This document shows, one piece after another, positions 8,457 to 16,686 of a DNA stretch of 64,000 bases (position 1 is its first letter; the number at the start of each line of letters is the position of its first letter). The position numbers were made by a program, and so were the translations under genes. Where the stretch lies: contig MNZN01000001.1 in the NCBI GenBank assembly GCA_001873625.1, positions 176,543 through 240,542 of the forward strand, written 5' to 3'. Under the pieces are notes generated by a model. That model was not told the DNA's origin and made no database searches. It worked only from the letters and a program-made list of their open reading frames with translations. This DNA comes from Candidatus Saccharibacteria bacterium CG2_30_41_52 (lineage in GTDB: Bacteria; Patescibacteriota; Saccharimonadia; Saccharimonadales; Saccharimonadaceae).

Positions 8457-9446
8457 TTATTTTATCAACAAATTAATTATCAGGCCCACGACAAACAATC
8501 CACCTACGGTTCGATTGCAACGAAAAGCAAGGGCCGATAGATAAGTTGGCCATATTGCAGCTGGAAAATCGACTGGTTTTTTAACTGGACGCTCTTTGCT
8601 AAATATATGCACGGTTTCAATAATCATAGGTATTCCAAGCAACACGATAAGCATAGGATAACCAACAAATCCCAAAACAAACAACACAATTACAAATACA
8701 GGCTGAGCAATCATTAAAGCTATTACAAATGCTCGCGAGGCTGGTTCACCAAGTATTACTGGCAATGTATAAATATGTTTTATTTTATCTTCATTAAGTT
8801 TGTCAGTATGCTTACCAAATAAGACCGTCGTTGGACCTATAGCATACACTGCACCTATTAAAGCAGCATTTAAAGACCAGTCACCGGTAATTGCCAGATA
8901 CGTACCTCCAACCATCAACGGTCCCCACACAATCAATACTGCTAATTCGCCGAGTCCGATAAGTTTTAAAGGCCAAGTGTAAAACAAAACAAAAAAAGCG
9001 CCCGCCAGCATGAATACTAAAACACCTATTCCCGAAAGCATAATCAGTGCTATGCCGCATAAAACCGCAATCAACCCAGTCCAAAAAATTACTATTAACA
9101 TTTGTTTTTTTGACCACAAACCATGTTCTAAAGGCTGAGGTCCGTACATTGTACGAAAATAATTATTTTTATCAACCCCACGAATACTGTCAGTAAAGTC
9201 ATTGACTAAATTATTTGTAGCGTGAGCAAAAACAAGGCCAAGCACACATAGCGCAAAACGTAAAACATCAAATTTTCCCACACCAATAGTCAACAAGCCG
9301 CCGATAATAGCCGAAAACACCGTCATTAAAAATACTGCCGAGCGAGTAGCAATCAACCACTTAGCAATCGGATCAAGCGCTTTCCATTCGGTTTTTGATA
9401 CCCTCGGAATTATTCGCAGGGCCTTGCCCCACATAGCAATGTTCAT
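8457..9446 (-). CDS. UbiA-superfamily prenyltransferase
   Basis: A 329-residue membrane protein with eight or nine helices. The first Asp-rich motif NNLVNDFTDSIRGVD and the second, HTDKLNEDKIKHIYTLPVILG region, are the Mg-diphosphate sites of the UbiA fold. It transfers a prenyl chain to an acceptor; the acceptor cannot be told from sequence, and MenA-like is as likely as a lipid synthase. It diverges from the polyprenyl synthase at 9490, which would supply its donor. TACAAT (minus, 9458-9453) lies 6 nt before ATG 9446, so a leaderless start. Confidence 0.88.
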   Translation of the reverse strand: MNIAMWGKALRIIPRVSKTEWKALDPIAKWLIATRSAVFLMTVFSAIIGGLLTIGVGKFDVLRFALCVLGLVFAHATNNLVNDFTDSIRGVDKNNYFRTMYGPQPLEHGLWSKKQMLIVIFWTGLIAVLCGIALIMLSGIGVLVFMLAGAFFVLFYTWPLKLIGLGELAVLIVWGPLMVGGTYLAITGDWSLNAALIGAVYAIGPTTVLFGKHTDKLNEDKIKHIYTLPVILGEPASRAFVIALMIAQPVFVIVLFVLGFVGYPMLIVLLGIPMIIETVHIFSKERPVKKPVDFPAAIWPTYLSALAFRCNRTVGGLFVVGLIINLLIK

Positions 9447-9452
9447 ATTATG

Positions 9453-9482
9453 ATTGTAGTCTAATATCAGCTACTCTACAAT
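9453..9482. promoter_or_regulatory. Back-to-back leaderless promoters of the prenyl gene pair
   Basis: TACAAT on the minus strand (9458-9453) and TACAAT on the plus strand (9477-9482) drive the divergent UbiA-like and polyprenyl synthase genes. Each ends 6-7 nt before its ATG, leaving no room for an SD. Confidence 0.65.
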
Positions 9483-9489
9483 TAACAAC

Positions 9490-10275
9490 ATGCCCGATGA
9501 ATTCGAGACAATACTTACCCAAGAACTAAATAGCGATGGACTATTGAATGAAGCAAAGCAATACATTTTAAACCTGTCTGCTTCCAAGCGTGTTAGACCT
9601 CGTTTTTTGTTTGCATGCGGTCAATTACTTGAAGTACCTAAATCTAAACTTATAAATCTAGCGTGTGCTGTTGAGTTAATCCATACAGCCAGTTTGTTGC
9701 ATGATGATATCGTCGATCAAACACGCGTACGACGATCATCTACGAGCGTAAATACAAAATTCGGCGATGGTATAGCACTACTGGCAGGCGACCAGCTGTT
9801 TTCTAAAGCGATATTAATACTATCAGATACAGACCGTGCTGTGGATAATCTAAAAGCTGCTGCCCAAACGATTTACGACATGTCTAATGCCGCCGCTTTT
9901 GAAGTAAATCAAGACGTAAGGCTAACTAATAAGCAATTATTATCCATAGTTGACGGCAAAACTGGATCATTGTTTGTATTATGCGGCAAACTTGCAGGTC
10001 TAGCCTCAAACAATGATATCGCTGCTGATAAATTTGCAAGTATTGGCAAACTGTTAGGCCGTATATTCCAAATCAACGATGACATTGATGACATCAAAGA
10101 GGATACGAAAAACAAAATACAGACTATTCCTCGAAATTTTGGAGTTAAAATCGCAACCAACGAAGCGGAACGGTTTTACGACGAGATGATAAATGTCTTA
10201 AGTGATTACAAAAACCACAAATTTTATTCAGAGATATTATCTATAGTTCAAATAATCACCCGTAAGAACACTTAG
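9490..10275 (+). CDS. Polyprenyl diphosphate synthase (short IspA/IspB type)
   Basis: A 261-residue trans-prenyltransferase. The first Asp-rich motif LLHDDIVDQTRVRR (about residues 71-83) and the second FQINDDIDDIKED (about 193-205) are both present, as are KRVRPRF for IPP binding. The family is usually about 300-330 residues, so the C-terminal helices are shortened. It condenses IPP with an allylic diphosphate to an all-trans chain; the length is not predictable here. The leaderless ATG 9490 follows TACAAT by 7 nt. Confidence 0.88.
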   Translation: MPDEFETILTQELNSDGLLNEAKQYILNLSASKRVRPRFLFACGQLLEVPKSKLINLACAVELIHTASLLHDDIVDQTRVRRSSTSVNTKFGDGIALLAGDQLFSKAILILSDTDRAVDNLKAAAQTIYDMSNAAAFEVNQDVRLTNKQLLSIVDGKTGSLFVLCGKLAGLASNNDIAADKFASIGKLLGRIFQINDDIDDIKEDTKNKIQTIPRNFGVKIATNEAERFYDEMINVLSDYKNHKFYSEILSIVQIITRKNT

Positions 10276-10279
10276 CCCT

Positions 10280-10307
10280 TTGCATAGTTCAGTTTTTATG
10301 CTATAAT
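10280..10307 (+). promoter_or_regulatory. Promoter of rplA
   Basis: TTGCAT (10280-10285), 16-bp spacer, TATAAT (10302-10307), 68 bp before the rplA ATG and just after the polyprenyl synthase stop. Confidence 0.65.
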
Positions 10308-10324
10308 TCACGTATAAAAATCAA

Positions 10325-10357
10325 TGTTGGGAGGCTTGAAAAGCCGTTATTACCACA
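10325..10357 (+). promoter_or_regulatory. Probable L1-binding autoregulatory leader
   Basis: The rplA 5' UTR holds a hairpin, GGCTT/AAGCC, with a flanking asymmetric internal loop (GA facing GTTATTA) closed by TTGG/CCA. This resembles the 23S L1-binding helix mimicked in known L1 leaders. The assignment is by eye; a covariance search would settle it. Confidence 0.5.
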
Positions 10358-10374
10358 GAAAGGGTTAAAGTCTA

Positions 10375-11379
10375 ATGACTAAAACTAAACCAGAACTGCT
10401 AGACGAAGCAGCTAAACTAAAACTGGAAGTGTCCGACAAAAACACAATCGCTGAAATCAACGAAGCGATTAAAATTTCAAAGAAAGAAAAAGTAGAAAAA
10501 TCTAAAGAAGTTATCGCTGAGCGCGAAGCTGTTGTTGCCAAAGCCGGCAAACGAAGTGAAAAAGCTAAAAAAGAAGCTGAAGAAAAAGAAATCAAAGAAG
10601 AACGCAAAGAGGCAGGCGACACAACCCCACAATCAGCCGACGCTGAAGCTCGTGGCAAAAAAGGTCCAAAACCTGTCACTCGTCCACTAATTGAACGCCG
10701 TGGCAAAAGCTACCGCAAAGTTGCAGTATTGGTTGATAAGGCTGTTGTCTACAGCCTTGCTGATGCAATGGAATTAGCAGTAAAAACTAACCCAAGTAAA
10801 TTTGATGCTAGCGTTGAAATCCACGTTCGAATGGGCGTTGACCCACGCCAAGCTGACCAAAACGTTCGCGCAACCGTATCACTACCAAACGGAACTGGTA
10901 AAACTATCCGTGTAGCAGTATTTGCACCTGAAACTGACCATGCAGCCGCTAAAAAAGCTGGTGCTGACGTAGTAGGCGATGATGATTTTCTAAAAACACT
11001 TGAAAAAGGTGAGATTAACTTCGACATCCTGATTGCAACTCCTCAATACATGCCAAAACTAGGTAAATATGCACGTTTGCTTGGACCAAAAGGTTTGATG
11101 CCAAACCCAAAGAGCGGATCTGTATCAACTAACGTTGCTAAAGCCGTTACTGAAGCTAAGGCCGGCAAGGTTGAATACCGTGTCGACAAACAAGCTATCG
11201 TACACCTAAGTATCGGTAAGGTTTCATTTGGTGCTGCTAAACTAGTCGAAAATGCCAACGCATTCTTTGACAGCCTAAAGGCACAAAAACCAAACGGACT
11301 AAAAGGTTCTTACGTCAAAACAACTTCAATCAGCACCACTCAAGGTCCTGGAATCAAAGTTGAAAACGTCGCTAATTAA
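10375..11379 (+). CDS. rplA: Ribosomal protein uL1 with SAP/Rho-N-like N-terminal extension
   Basis: The C-terminal ~225 residues are a complete L1: [21 protein letters not shown] segment, [17 protein letters not shown], and [15 protein letters not shown]1 shapes the ribosomal E-site stalk and represses its own mRNA. The protein is 334 residues against a usual ~230 because of about 105 extra N-terminal residues: a 30-residue helix-extension-helix unit ([16 protein letters not shown]) like SAP or Rho-N domains, then a Lys/Glu-rich linker. AAAGGG precedes ATG 10375. Confidence 0.95.
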   Translation: MTKTKPELLDEAAKLKLEVSDKNTIAEINEAIKISKKEKVEKSKEVIAEREAVVAKAGKRSEKAKKEAEEKEIKEERKEAGDTTPQSADAEARGKKGPKPVTRPLIERRGKSYRKVAVLVDKAVVYSLADAMELAVKTNPSKFDASVEIHVRMGVDPRQADQNVRATVSLPNGTGKTIRVAVFAPETDHAAAKKAGADVVGDDDFLKTLEKGEINFDILIATPQYMPKLGKYARLLGPKGLMPNPKSGSVSTNVAKAVTEAKAGKVEYRVDKQAIVHLSIGKVSFGAAKLVENANAFFDSLKAQKPNGLKGSYVKTTSISTTQGPGIKVENVAN

Positions 11380-11400
11380 TAATTAGCATAAAAGATTAAA

Positions 11401-11427
11401 GGGGCGACATCAAGTCGCCCCTTTTTT
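11401..11427 (+). terminator. Terminator after rplA
   Basis: GGGGCGAC (11401-11408) and GTCGCCCC (11414-11421) form an 8-bp GC-rich stem with a 5-nt loop followed by six Ts. Confidence 0.93.
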
Positions 11428-11483
11428 ATTGGCGCTGATTTACATCATCTGTCATACTGGTTATAACAATCAATGGAGGTGAC

Positions 11484-12401
11484 ATGAAGCAATATCTAGA
11501 TCTGCTGAAAGATATTCGAGATAACGGTGCTACAAAGACAGACCGTACCGGTACAGGCACAAAAAGCTTGTTCGGACGACAAATTAGATTTGATTTAAGC
11601 AAAGGTTTTCCAGCCGTAACCACTAAAAAACTATACCTTCGGTCTATTATTCACGAATTATTGTGGTTCCTAAATGGCGACAGTAATATGGAATATTTAG
11701 TAAAAAACGATGTTCATATCTGGGACGAATGGCCATATCGCGCCTATCTACAGTCTATGGGGCATGAAGTTCCAGCCAGCAGCTCAGACGAGTGGCAAAC
11801 TGGTCTAAAAGAATTCACCGAACGCATCAAAACTAACCACGAATTTGCGCTAAAATATGGTAATTTAGGACCAGTATATGGGCACCAATGGAGACACTGG
11901 CCAGATGGAAAAGGCGGTGAAATCGACCAAATCCAAGAAGTTATTGATACATTGAAAAATAGCCCTGATTCTCGACGTATTATTGTTTCTGCATGGAACG
12001 TTGCTGATATCAAAGAAATGGCCAAAGCAGGATTACCTCCATGTCATACTTTGTTCCAATTTTACGTCATCGATGGCAAACTTAGCTGCCAATTATACCA
12101 ACGCAGTGCCGATACGCTATTAGGCGTGCCGTTTAACATAGCGTCCTACGCGATGCTGACAATGATGATTGCTCAAGTTACCGGCCTGCAAGTTGGCGAA
12201 TTCGTACACACATTTGGTGATGTTCATATATACCTAAACCACCTTGAACAAGTTGATTTACAATTATCACGCACACCAAAGGCATTACCAACAATGAAAA
12301 TAAATCCAGATGTAAAATCTATATTTGATTTTAAAATTGAAGATTTTGAACTAGTCGGTTATGATCCCGACCCAGCTATAAAAGCGCCTATTGCTGTTTA
12401 G
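11484..12401 (+). CDS. thyA: Thymidylate synthase ThyA
   Basis: A 305-residue enzyme making dTMP from dUMP with methylene-tetrahydrofolate. The catalytic cysteine lies in [26 protein letters not shown] at the N-terminus and [13 protein letters not shown] for phosphate and dUMP binding are intact. GGAGGTG lies before ATG 11484. Its 3' end overlaps the convergent dfrA by 14 bp. Together with dfrA, dcd and tmk it forms a dTTP-supply cluster. Confidence 0.96.
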   Translation: MKQYLDLLKDIRDNGATKTDRTGTGTKSLFGRQIRFDLSKGFPAVTTKKLYLRSIIHELLWFLNGDSNMEYLVKNDVHIWDEWPYRAYLQSMGHEVPASSSDEWQTGLKEFTERIKTNHEFALKYGNLGPVYGHQWRHWPDGKGGEIDQIQEVIDTLKNSPDSRRIIVSAWNVADIKEMAKAGLPPCHTLFQFYVIDGKLSCQLYQRSADTLLGVPFNIASYAMLTMMIAQVTGLQVGEFVHTFGDVHIYLNHLEQVDLQLSRTPKALPTMKINPDVKSIFDFKIEDFELVGYDPDPAIKAPIAV

Positions 12402-12873
12402 TATAAGTGACAAACGAATAATTATATTTGTTTTTTTCATCAGCAACGTGATTTTCGCGTGCTTCTTCAGTCCATTTGCCGGGAAGTTCAGGAAAATAAG
12501 TATCGCCGGATAAATCGACATCAATTTCAGTTGCAATAACTTTGTTGACAACAGGCAAAGCTTGGTTATAAATCTGACCACCACCAATAACGTAGATGTC
12601 TTTGTTGGCGTCAGATTGTTCAAACGCATCTTCGATACTATGAGCCACTTGAACACCGACAATTTTTAGAGCTTGTCGACTAATTACAATATTTTGGCGA
12701 TTAGGCAACGGCCGTCCGATAGATTCAAAAGTTTTTCGACCCATAATAACCGCATTGCCGGTAGTAGTTTCTTTAAAATGACGCATATCGGCCGCCATCT
12801 CGCCCTGCCATAGCAGTTCGTTATTTGCACCGATTAGTCGGTTGCGGTCATAAGCAACAATGATGTATTTCAT
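12388..12873 (-). CDS. dfrA: Dihydrofolate reductase
   Basis: A 161-residue [23 protein letters not shown] (substrate and NADPH site), [18 protein letters not shown] (adenosine-phosphate loop), and [14 protein letters not shown] (glycine loop). It regenerates tetrahydrofolate consumed by the facing ThyA. ATG 12873 has no SD; TACCAT lies six bases upstream, a possible leaderless -10. It could share expression timing with thyA through the tail-to-tail overlap. Confidence 0.94.
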   Translation of the reverse strand: MKYIIVAYDRNRLIGANNELLWQGEMAADMRHFKETTTGNAVIMGRKTFESIGRPLPNRQNIVISRQALKIVGVQVAHSIEDAFEQSDANKDIYVIGGGQIYNQALPVVNKVIATEIDVDLSGDTYFPELPGKWTEEARENHVADEKNKYNYSFVTYTKQQ

Positions 12874-12976
12874 AACTTTATGGTACCAGATACAGCCAAT
12901 ATGCTCTACAATATATAGTAGTTATATTGAAATAGAGGGGAGTAATACATCATTTCGCGATGAGTGTACTAATGTT

Positions 12977-13696
12977 ATGAGTGTCTATAGTAATATCGAA
13001 ATCAAACAAGCTATCAAAGATGGCTTAATTGTCGCCCAGCCATATAACGAAAATTATGTGTCTCAAGCCAGTATGGATTTTACGTTAGGACACTATTTTT
13101 ATAAACAAGAGTACGCCACCGACGCTCGAATGTATAACCCGTTCGACGAAAATGATGTTGTCCGATATTTCAAAGGGCCACTGCAAGCTGAACCACACAA
13201 AGAGTGGTGCGAAAAAAATGGCTACAGCCTATTTGAAAACATTCCCGAAGACCACCCAATCATCGTTCTAAGGCCCAGTGAGCGCATTTTAGCGCATACT
13301 CATGAGTTTATGGGCATCCGTGCAAAAGGCGGCGCCTGCGAGGTTAAATCACGCAGTAGTTGGGGACGAAATGGTGTGGCGGTTTGTTTTGATGCTGGCT
13401 GGGTTGATCCCGGATATATCAATCGAATTACTTTGGAAATTTACAACCTAAACCAACACGAATCAGTCGTATTACCAGTTGGCGAACGAATCGGTCAAAT
13501 TATATTTCACCATACCGGCGAAGTAGAAGGTGACTACAGTAGCGGTCGAGGTGGCGTTAGTGGTAAATACCAACATACCTCAGATTTATCAGAACTTATT
13601 CGATCTTGGTCTCCATCACAAATGCTTCCTCGTGCCTTTAAAGACAAACGAACAATGCCATCAACCATTAAAGGCCTACCAAAAGGAATCAAATAA
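12977..13696 (+). CDS. dcd: dCTP deaminase / dUTPase-family enzyme
   Basis: A 239-residue trimeric dUTPase-fold protein. KSRSSWGRNGVAV is motif III-like with the catalytic region, followed by DAGWVDPGY and TLEIYN, which define Dcd. It converts dCTP to dUTP, or directly to dUMP if bifunctional. The frame extends upstream to 12860, but those 39 residues are unlike the family and overlap the dfrA start; ATG 12977 begins the typical N-terminus. The stop overlaps the tmk ATG by one base (TAATG). Confidence 0.88.
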   Translation: MSVYSNIEIKQAIKDGLIVAQPYNENYVSQASMDFTLGHYFYKQEYATDARMYNPFDENDVVRYFKGPLQAEPHKEWCEKNGYSLFENIPEDHPIIVLRPSERILAHTHEFMGIRAKGGACEVKSRSSWGRNGVAVCFDAGWVDPGYINRITLEIYNLNQHESVVLPVGERIGQIIFHHTGEVEGDYSSGRGGVSGKYQHTSDLSELIRSWSPSQMLPRAFKDKRTMPSTIKGLPKGIK

Positions 13697-14385
13697 TGAG
13701 CGAGCGCGGTATTTTTATTGCCATCGAAGGCGGCGACGGATCAGGCAAAGCCACTCAAACCGAAATACTGCGCCAATTTATGTCTGAAAAACTCGGAAAA
13801 CATGTCATGAAAGTCAGTTTCCCGCGCTATGGCGAAGATTCAGCATATTATGCCGCCCAGTACCTAAACGGCGCCTATGGGTCAGCTGACAGCGTGTCAG
13901 GCGACCTAGCCAGCCTAGCATATGCCATAGACCGATACGCCGCCAGCAACGAGATGAAGAAATATCTGGATGATAACAGATTTGTAATTGCTGATCGTTA
14001 CGTTGCGTCAAATTTGGCTCATCAAGGTACTAAATTTACAGATAAAAATGAACGTATCGCTTTTTACGAACGAATGAGAAACACCGAATATGGTATTTTG
14101 GGCATTCCACGACCAGATAAAAACATTGTATTAATTATGCCAACAGATCACGCTCAATCAAATGTCGACAAAAAAGCCACTCGTTCATATACCACAAAAA
14201 AACGCGACATCCACGAAGCTGACGCATCACATTTGGACCGAGCTAAATCTAATTACGAAGAGTTATGCGAAATTTACCCCGATGAATTTACGCCAATCAA
14301 GTGTACTGACGAAACAGGTAACATGCGCACCATCGATGATATCCAACGTGAAATCCAATCAATTGTTGCAGTTGACAACAGATAA
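13696..14385 (+). CDS. tmk: Thymidylate kinase
   Basis: A 229-residue P-loop kinase beginning FIAIEGGDGSGKATQ (Walker A) with the DRY motif in VIADRYVASNLAHQG, which phosphorylates dTMP to dTDP. It is translationally coupled to dcd by a 1-bp overlap. Its 3' end carries the promoter of the rplJ leader. Confidence 0.92.
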   Translation: MSERGIFIAIEGGDGSGKATQTEILRQFMSEKLGKHVMKVSFPRYGEDSAYYAAQYLNGAYGSADSVSGDLASLAYAIDRYAASNEMKKYLDDNRFVIADRYVASNLAHQGTKFTDKNERIAFYERMRNTEYGILGIPRPDKNIVLIMPTDHAQSNVDKKATRSYTTKKRDIHEADASHLDRAKSNYEELCEIYPDEFTPIKCTDETGNMRTIDDIQREIQSIVAVDNR

Positions 14386-14401
14386 ACGCATCTGTTATAC
14401 T
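14372..14401 (+). promoter_or_regulatory. Promoter of the L10 leader / rplJL operon
   Basis: TTGACA (14372-14377), 18-bp spacer, TATACT (14396-14401), overlapping the tmk stop. Confidence 0.75.
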
Positions 14402-14418
14402 ACGCCAAGACAAATACC

Positions 14419-14524
14419 CAAAGACAGTAGCCGTGGAAACACTTAATTCGCTACCGAGGATTATGTATCACTACATTTTTCGATTAAAGTCTTTGGCAGT
14501 GCGAGTTCCAAAGACTTTTTCTTT
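14419..14524 (+). promoter_or_regulatory. L10 ribosomal-protein leader with attenuator
   Basis: The segment around 14422-14460 contains AGACAGTAG and CTTAATTCGCTACCGAGG, the conserved core of the L10(L12)4-binding leader. It is followed by a perfect 11-bp hairpin, 14486-14496 with 14508-14518, and a TTTCTTT run: an intrinsic terminator. Binding of L10 to the leader would regulate rplJ-rplL. Confidence 0.85.
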
Positions 14525-14727
14525 GTAAAGCGCAACTGTCTAGAACGTTTACAATTTGGTCGGAACAGACCACTTGCATAATAAGCCGCAAGTTCAGAAC
14601 GTGATTAGTTTTGTCACAGATTGATCAAAACCGACAAAGCGTAACTATAGTTACGTTGCGAAGATTTTGACTCTATCTGAGACAAAAATGGCGCGTTATG
14701 GATTGCGTGGTTATTTTGTAAGGGGTC

Positions 14728-14733
14728 TATAAT
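14728..14733 (+). promoter_or_regulatory. Second -10 box before rplJ
   Basis: A TATAAT (14728-14733) lies 27 bp before the rplJ ATG, downstream of the attenuator, with a poor TTGCGT 19 bp upstream. It could give leader-independent expression. Confidence 0.45.
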
Positions 14734-14759
14734 AATAAAACAATTAAAGGAGAATTTTT

Positions 14760-15287
14760 ATGGCAATTACCCGCGATAAAAAGAATACTTTGGTTGCAGA
14801 ATTAGCTGAATTATTTGCAAGCTCAAAAGTTACTGTAGGCGCTGCTTACACTGGCCTTGGGGTTGCTGACTTACAAGAACTTCGTGCTGCTGCTCGCGCT
14901 AACAACGTAGTTATCAAGGTTGCTAAAAACCGCCTTGTACGTGTTGCCTTGGCAGGAAACGACAAATTCAAAGCTGCTGACACCAGTTTGCTAACAGGAC
15001 AATTAGTCTACGCTTTTTCAAGTGAAGACGAAGTTGCACCTGCTCAGGTATTAGCTAAATTCGCCAAATCACACTCAGAGTTAAAGCTGGTGGCTGGTTT
15101 TGACGGATCAGGCGCATCACTTGATACTGCATCTGTGAACACACTCGCTGCCTTGCCAACCAAGGATCAACTCCGCGGTCAATTGGTCAGCGTTCTTGCC
15201 GCTCCACTTACACAGTTCCTTGGCGTTGCCAATGGCGCTCAACGTGGTTTTGCGCAAGTATTGTCACAGCGCGCAAGTTCACTCTAA
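14760..15287 (+). CDS. rplJ: Ribosomal protein uL10
   Basis: A 175-residue L10, with the rRNA-binding N-terminal domain (LRAAARANNVVIKVAKNRL) and a C-terminal helix that docks L7/L12 dimers. AAAGGAGAA precedes ATG 14760. rplL follows 40 bp downstream with its own SD. Confidence 0.95.
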   Translation: MAITRDKKNTLVAELAELFASSKVTVGAAYTGLGVADLQELRAAARANNVVIKVAKNRLVRVALAGNDKFKAADTSLLTGQLVYAFSSEDEVAPAQVLAKFAKSHSELKLVAGFDGSGASLDTASVNTLAALPTKDQLRGQLVSVLAAPLTQFLGVANGAQRGFAQVLSQRASSL

Positions 15288-15327
15288 TTTTGTAATCATT
15301 TAAATTAATAACTAGGAGAATAAAATC

Positions 15328-15726
15328 ATGGCTGAAGAAATTAAGCTATCCGCTGCACAAGCAAAAATCGTTGATGAGCTTAACAAACTAACCGCTCTTG
15401 AACTATCGCAAATCGTAAAACACCTTGAAAACGAATGGGGCGTAAGCGCCGCTGCTCCTGCAGCCGCTGTTGCCGTAGCCGCTGCTGGTGAAGCCGCACC
15501 TGCTGCTGACGAAAAATCTGAATTCACAGTAAATCTAAAGGATGCTGGTGTTCAAAAAGTTGCTGTTATCAAAGCTGTTAAAGAAATCACTGGCCTAGGT
15601 CTTGGTGAATCTAAAGCAATCGTTGATGGCGCACCTACAACTGTCAAAGCAAAAATCAGCAAAGACGAAGCTGAATCTGCAAAGAAACTGCTTGAAGAAG
15701 CAGGCGCAACTGTAGAGCTAGTCTAG
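15328..15726 (+). CDS. rplL: Ribosomal protein bL12
   Basis: A 132-residue L7/L12: N-terminal dimerisation helices, an Ala-rich hinge (about 48-65), and the C-terminal factor-binding domain with [20 protein letters not shown] and [17 protein letters not shown] upstream. Confidence 0.97.
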   Translation: MAEEIKLSAAQAKIVDELNKLTALELSQIVKHLENEWGVSAAAPAAAVAVAAAGEAAPAADEKSEFTVNLKDAGVQKVAVIKAVKEITGLGLGESKAIVDGAPTTVKAKISKDEAESAKKLLEEAGATVELV

Positions 15727-15761
15727 TTCAGTTCAAATCCGACCAAATTTAAAACAAACTT

Positions 15762-15791
15762 AATACCGCTCTATATTGGGGCGGTATTTTG
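15762..15791 (+). terminator. Terminator after rplL
   Basis: AATACCGC (15762-15769) with GCGGTATT (15781-15788), followed by TTT. Confidence 0.85.
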
Positions 15792-15858
15792 TATATATAA
15801 AATCTACAACGTTTTTTCACCTGTATCATAAAATTATGTGGAAAAATCACGAAATTCA

Positions 15859-15887
15859 TTGACAAGATTAACATTCATTGATATATA
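15859..15887 (+). promoter_or_regulatory. Strong promoter before the 15.9-kb hypothetical
   Basis: A consensus TTGACA (15859-15864), 17-bp spacer and TATATA (15882-15887), about 48 bp before ATG 15935. Confidence 0.8.
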
Positions 15888-15934
15888 TAAGGTAATATCA
15901 TTACAAAAATAGACAAAAGGAATTGCGAGTTACC

Positions 15935-16453
15935 ATGTCTGATTTACCCGAGAAACAAGTAAAACGACTATACACTCTTATTCAAGAGGCCGAGACAAAC
16001 CTTGCTGCAGCCAAAGAATTACTGATTAGTATTACCGGTGAAGACGGTCACGTTATCACTAAACGATCAAGTAGTCTCGAAGAAGCCAAGGGCAAAGTCG
16101 TCGAAGGTGTATTTGATGGCCAAAAAATGACTGGACCTGACGGCAAAGAATATCCAGTACCAGCAAACTATGCCAGCAAATCAAAACTAGTCGAAGGCGA
16201 CATTTTAAAGCTTACAATTACAGATGATGGAAGTTTTGTTTACAAACAAATTGGTCCAACTGAACGCAAACTAATTATCGGTACACTAGGCCAACATGAC
16301 GGCGCATATTACGTCGAAGCTAACGGCCGCGAATACCGTATCTTGTTAGCCAGTGTTACATATTTCCGAATTAATATCGGTGATCAGGTTACTATCATTA
16401 TACCAGCTGACAACACAGAAGCCGTTTGGGCTGCTGTTGAAGCCGCGCTTTAG
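15935..16453 (+). CDS. Conserved-looking hypothetical protein (172 aa)
   Basis: The protein is cytosolic, with an N-terminal coiled-coil (about 1-38, LPEKQVKRLYTLIQEAE) and two beta-rich segments containing GDILKLTITDDGSFVYKQI and GDQVTIIIPAD, compatible with OB-like folds. A consensus promoter and its own terminator make it a monocistronic, probably well-expressed gene between rplL and dnaX. ATG 15935 is chosen over TTG 15923, which sits directly on the AAAAGGAA. I do not recognise the family; a nucleic-acid-associated role is only a guess. Confidence 0.8.
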   Translation: MSDLPEKQVKRLYTLIQEAETNLAAAKELLISITGEDGHVITKRSSSLEEAKGKVVEGVFDGQKMTGPDGKEYPVPANYASKSKLVEGDILKLTITDDGSFVYKQIGPTERKLIIGTLGQHDGAYYVEANGREYRILLASVTYFRINIGDQVTIIIPADNTEAVWAAVEAAL

Positions 16454-16545
16454 TAGATAGTATATTGTAGATATTAGGTAGTAATCGCTGCCTACTTTTT
16501 TATTTTCTACTATCTAGCACATACAACCTACTATCTACTAATTAC
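16454..16545. repeat. TAGATAG/CTACTATCTA low-complexity repeat
   Basis: Several copies of TAGTAGATAGTA-like heptads on one side and their complements (CTACTATCTA, twice) on the other flank the terminator. The same vocabulary recurs at 32.3 and 32.98-33.03 kb. Confidence 0.55.
16475..16501 (+). terminator. Terminator after the 172-aa hypothetical
   Basis: TAGGTAG (16475-16481) pairs with CTGCCTA (16488-16494, one G-U) and is followed by C and seven Ts. It is built partly from the local GTAG-rich repeat. Confidence 0.7.
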
Positions 16546-16686
16546 GTATTGCAATAATAAACCAAAAGCAGTATAGTCAAATTATTGCGAGAGGCGAAAA
16601 CAAAAACGGTAAATAATACGACATTATGCGCCAAAAATTTGCGTATAATCGAGTTATAAGAAGTGGGATGATTGGGGAAACAAACA

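Noticed and set aside
12860..12976. N-terminal extension of dcd
   Set aside because: It overlaps the dfrA start, is unlike Dcd, and the family N-terminus begins at ATG 12977.
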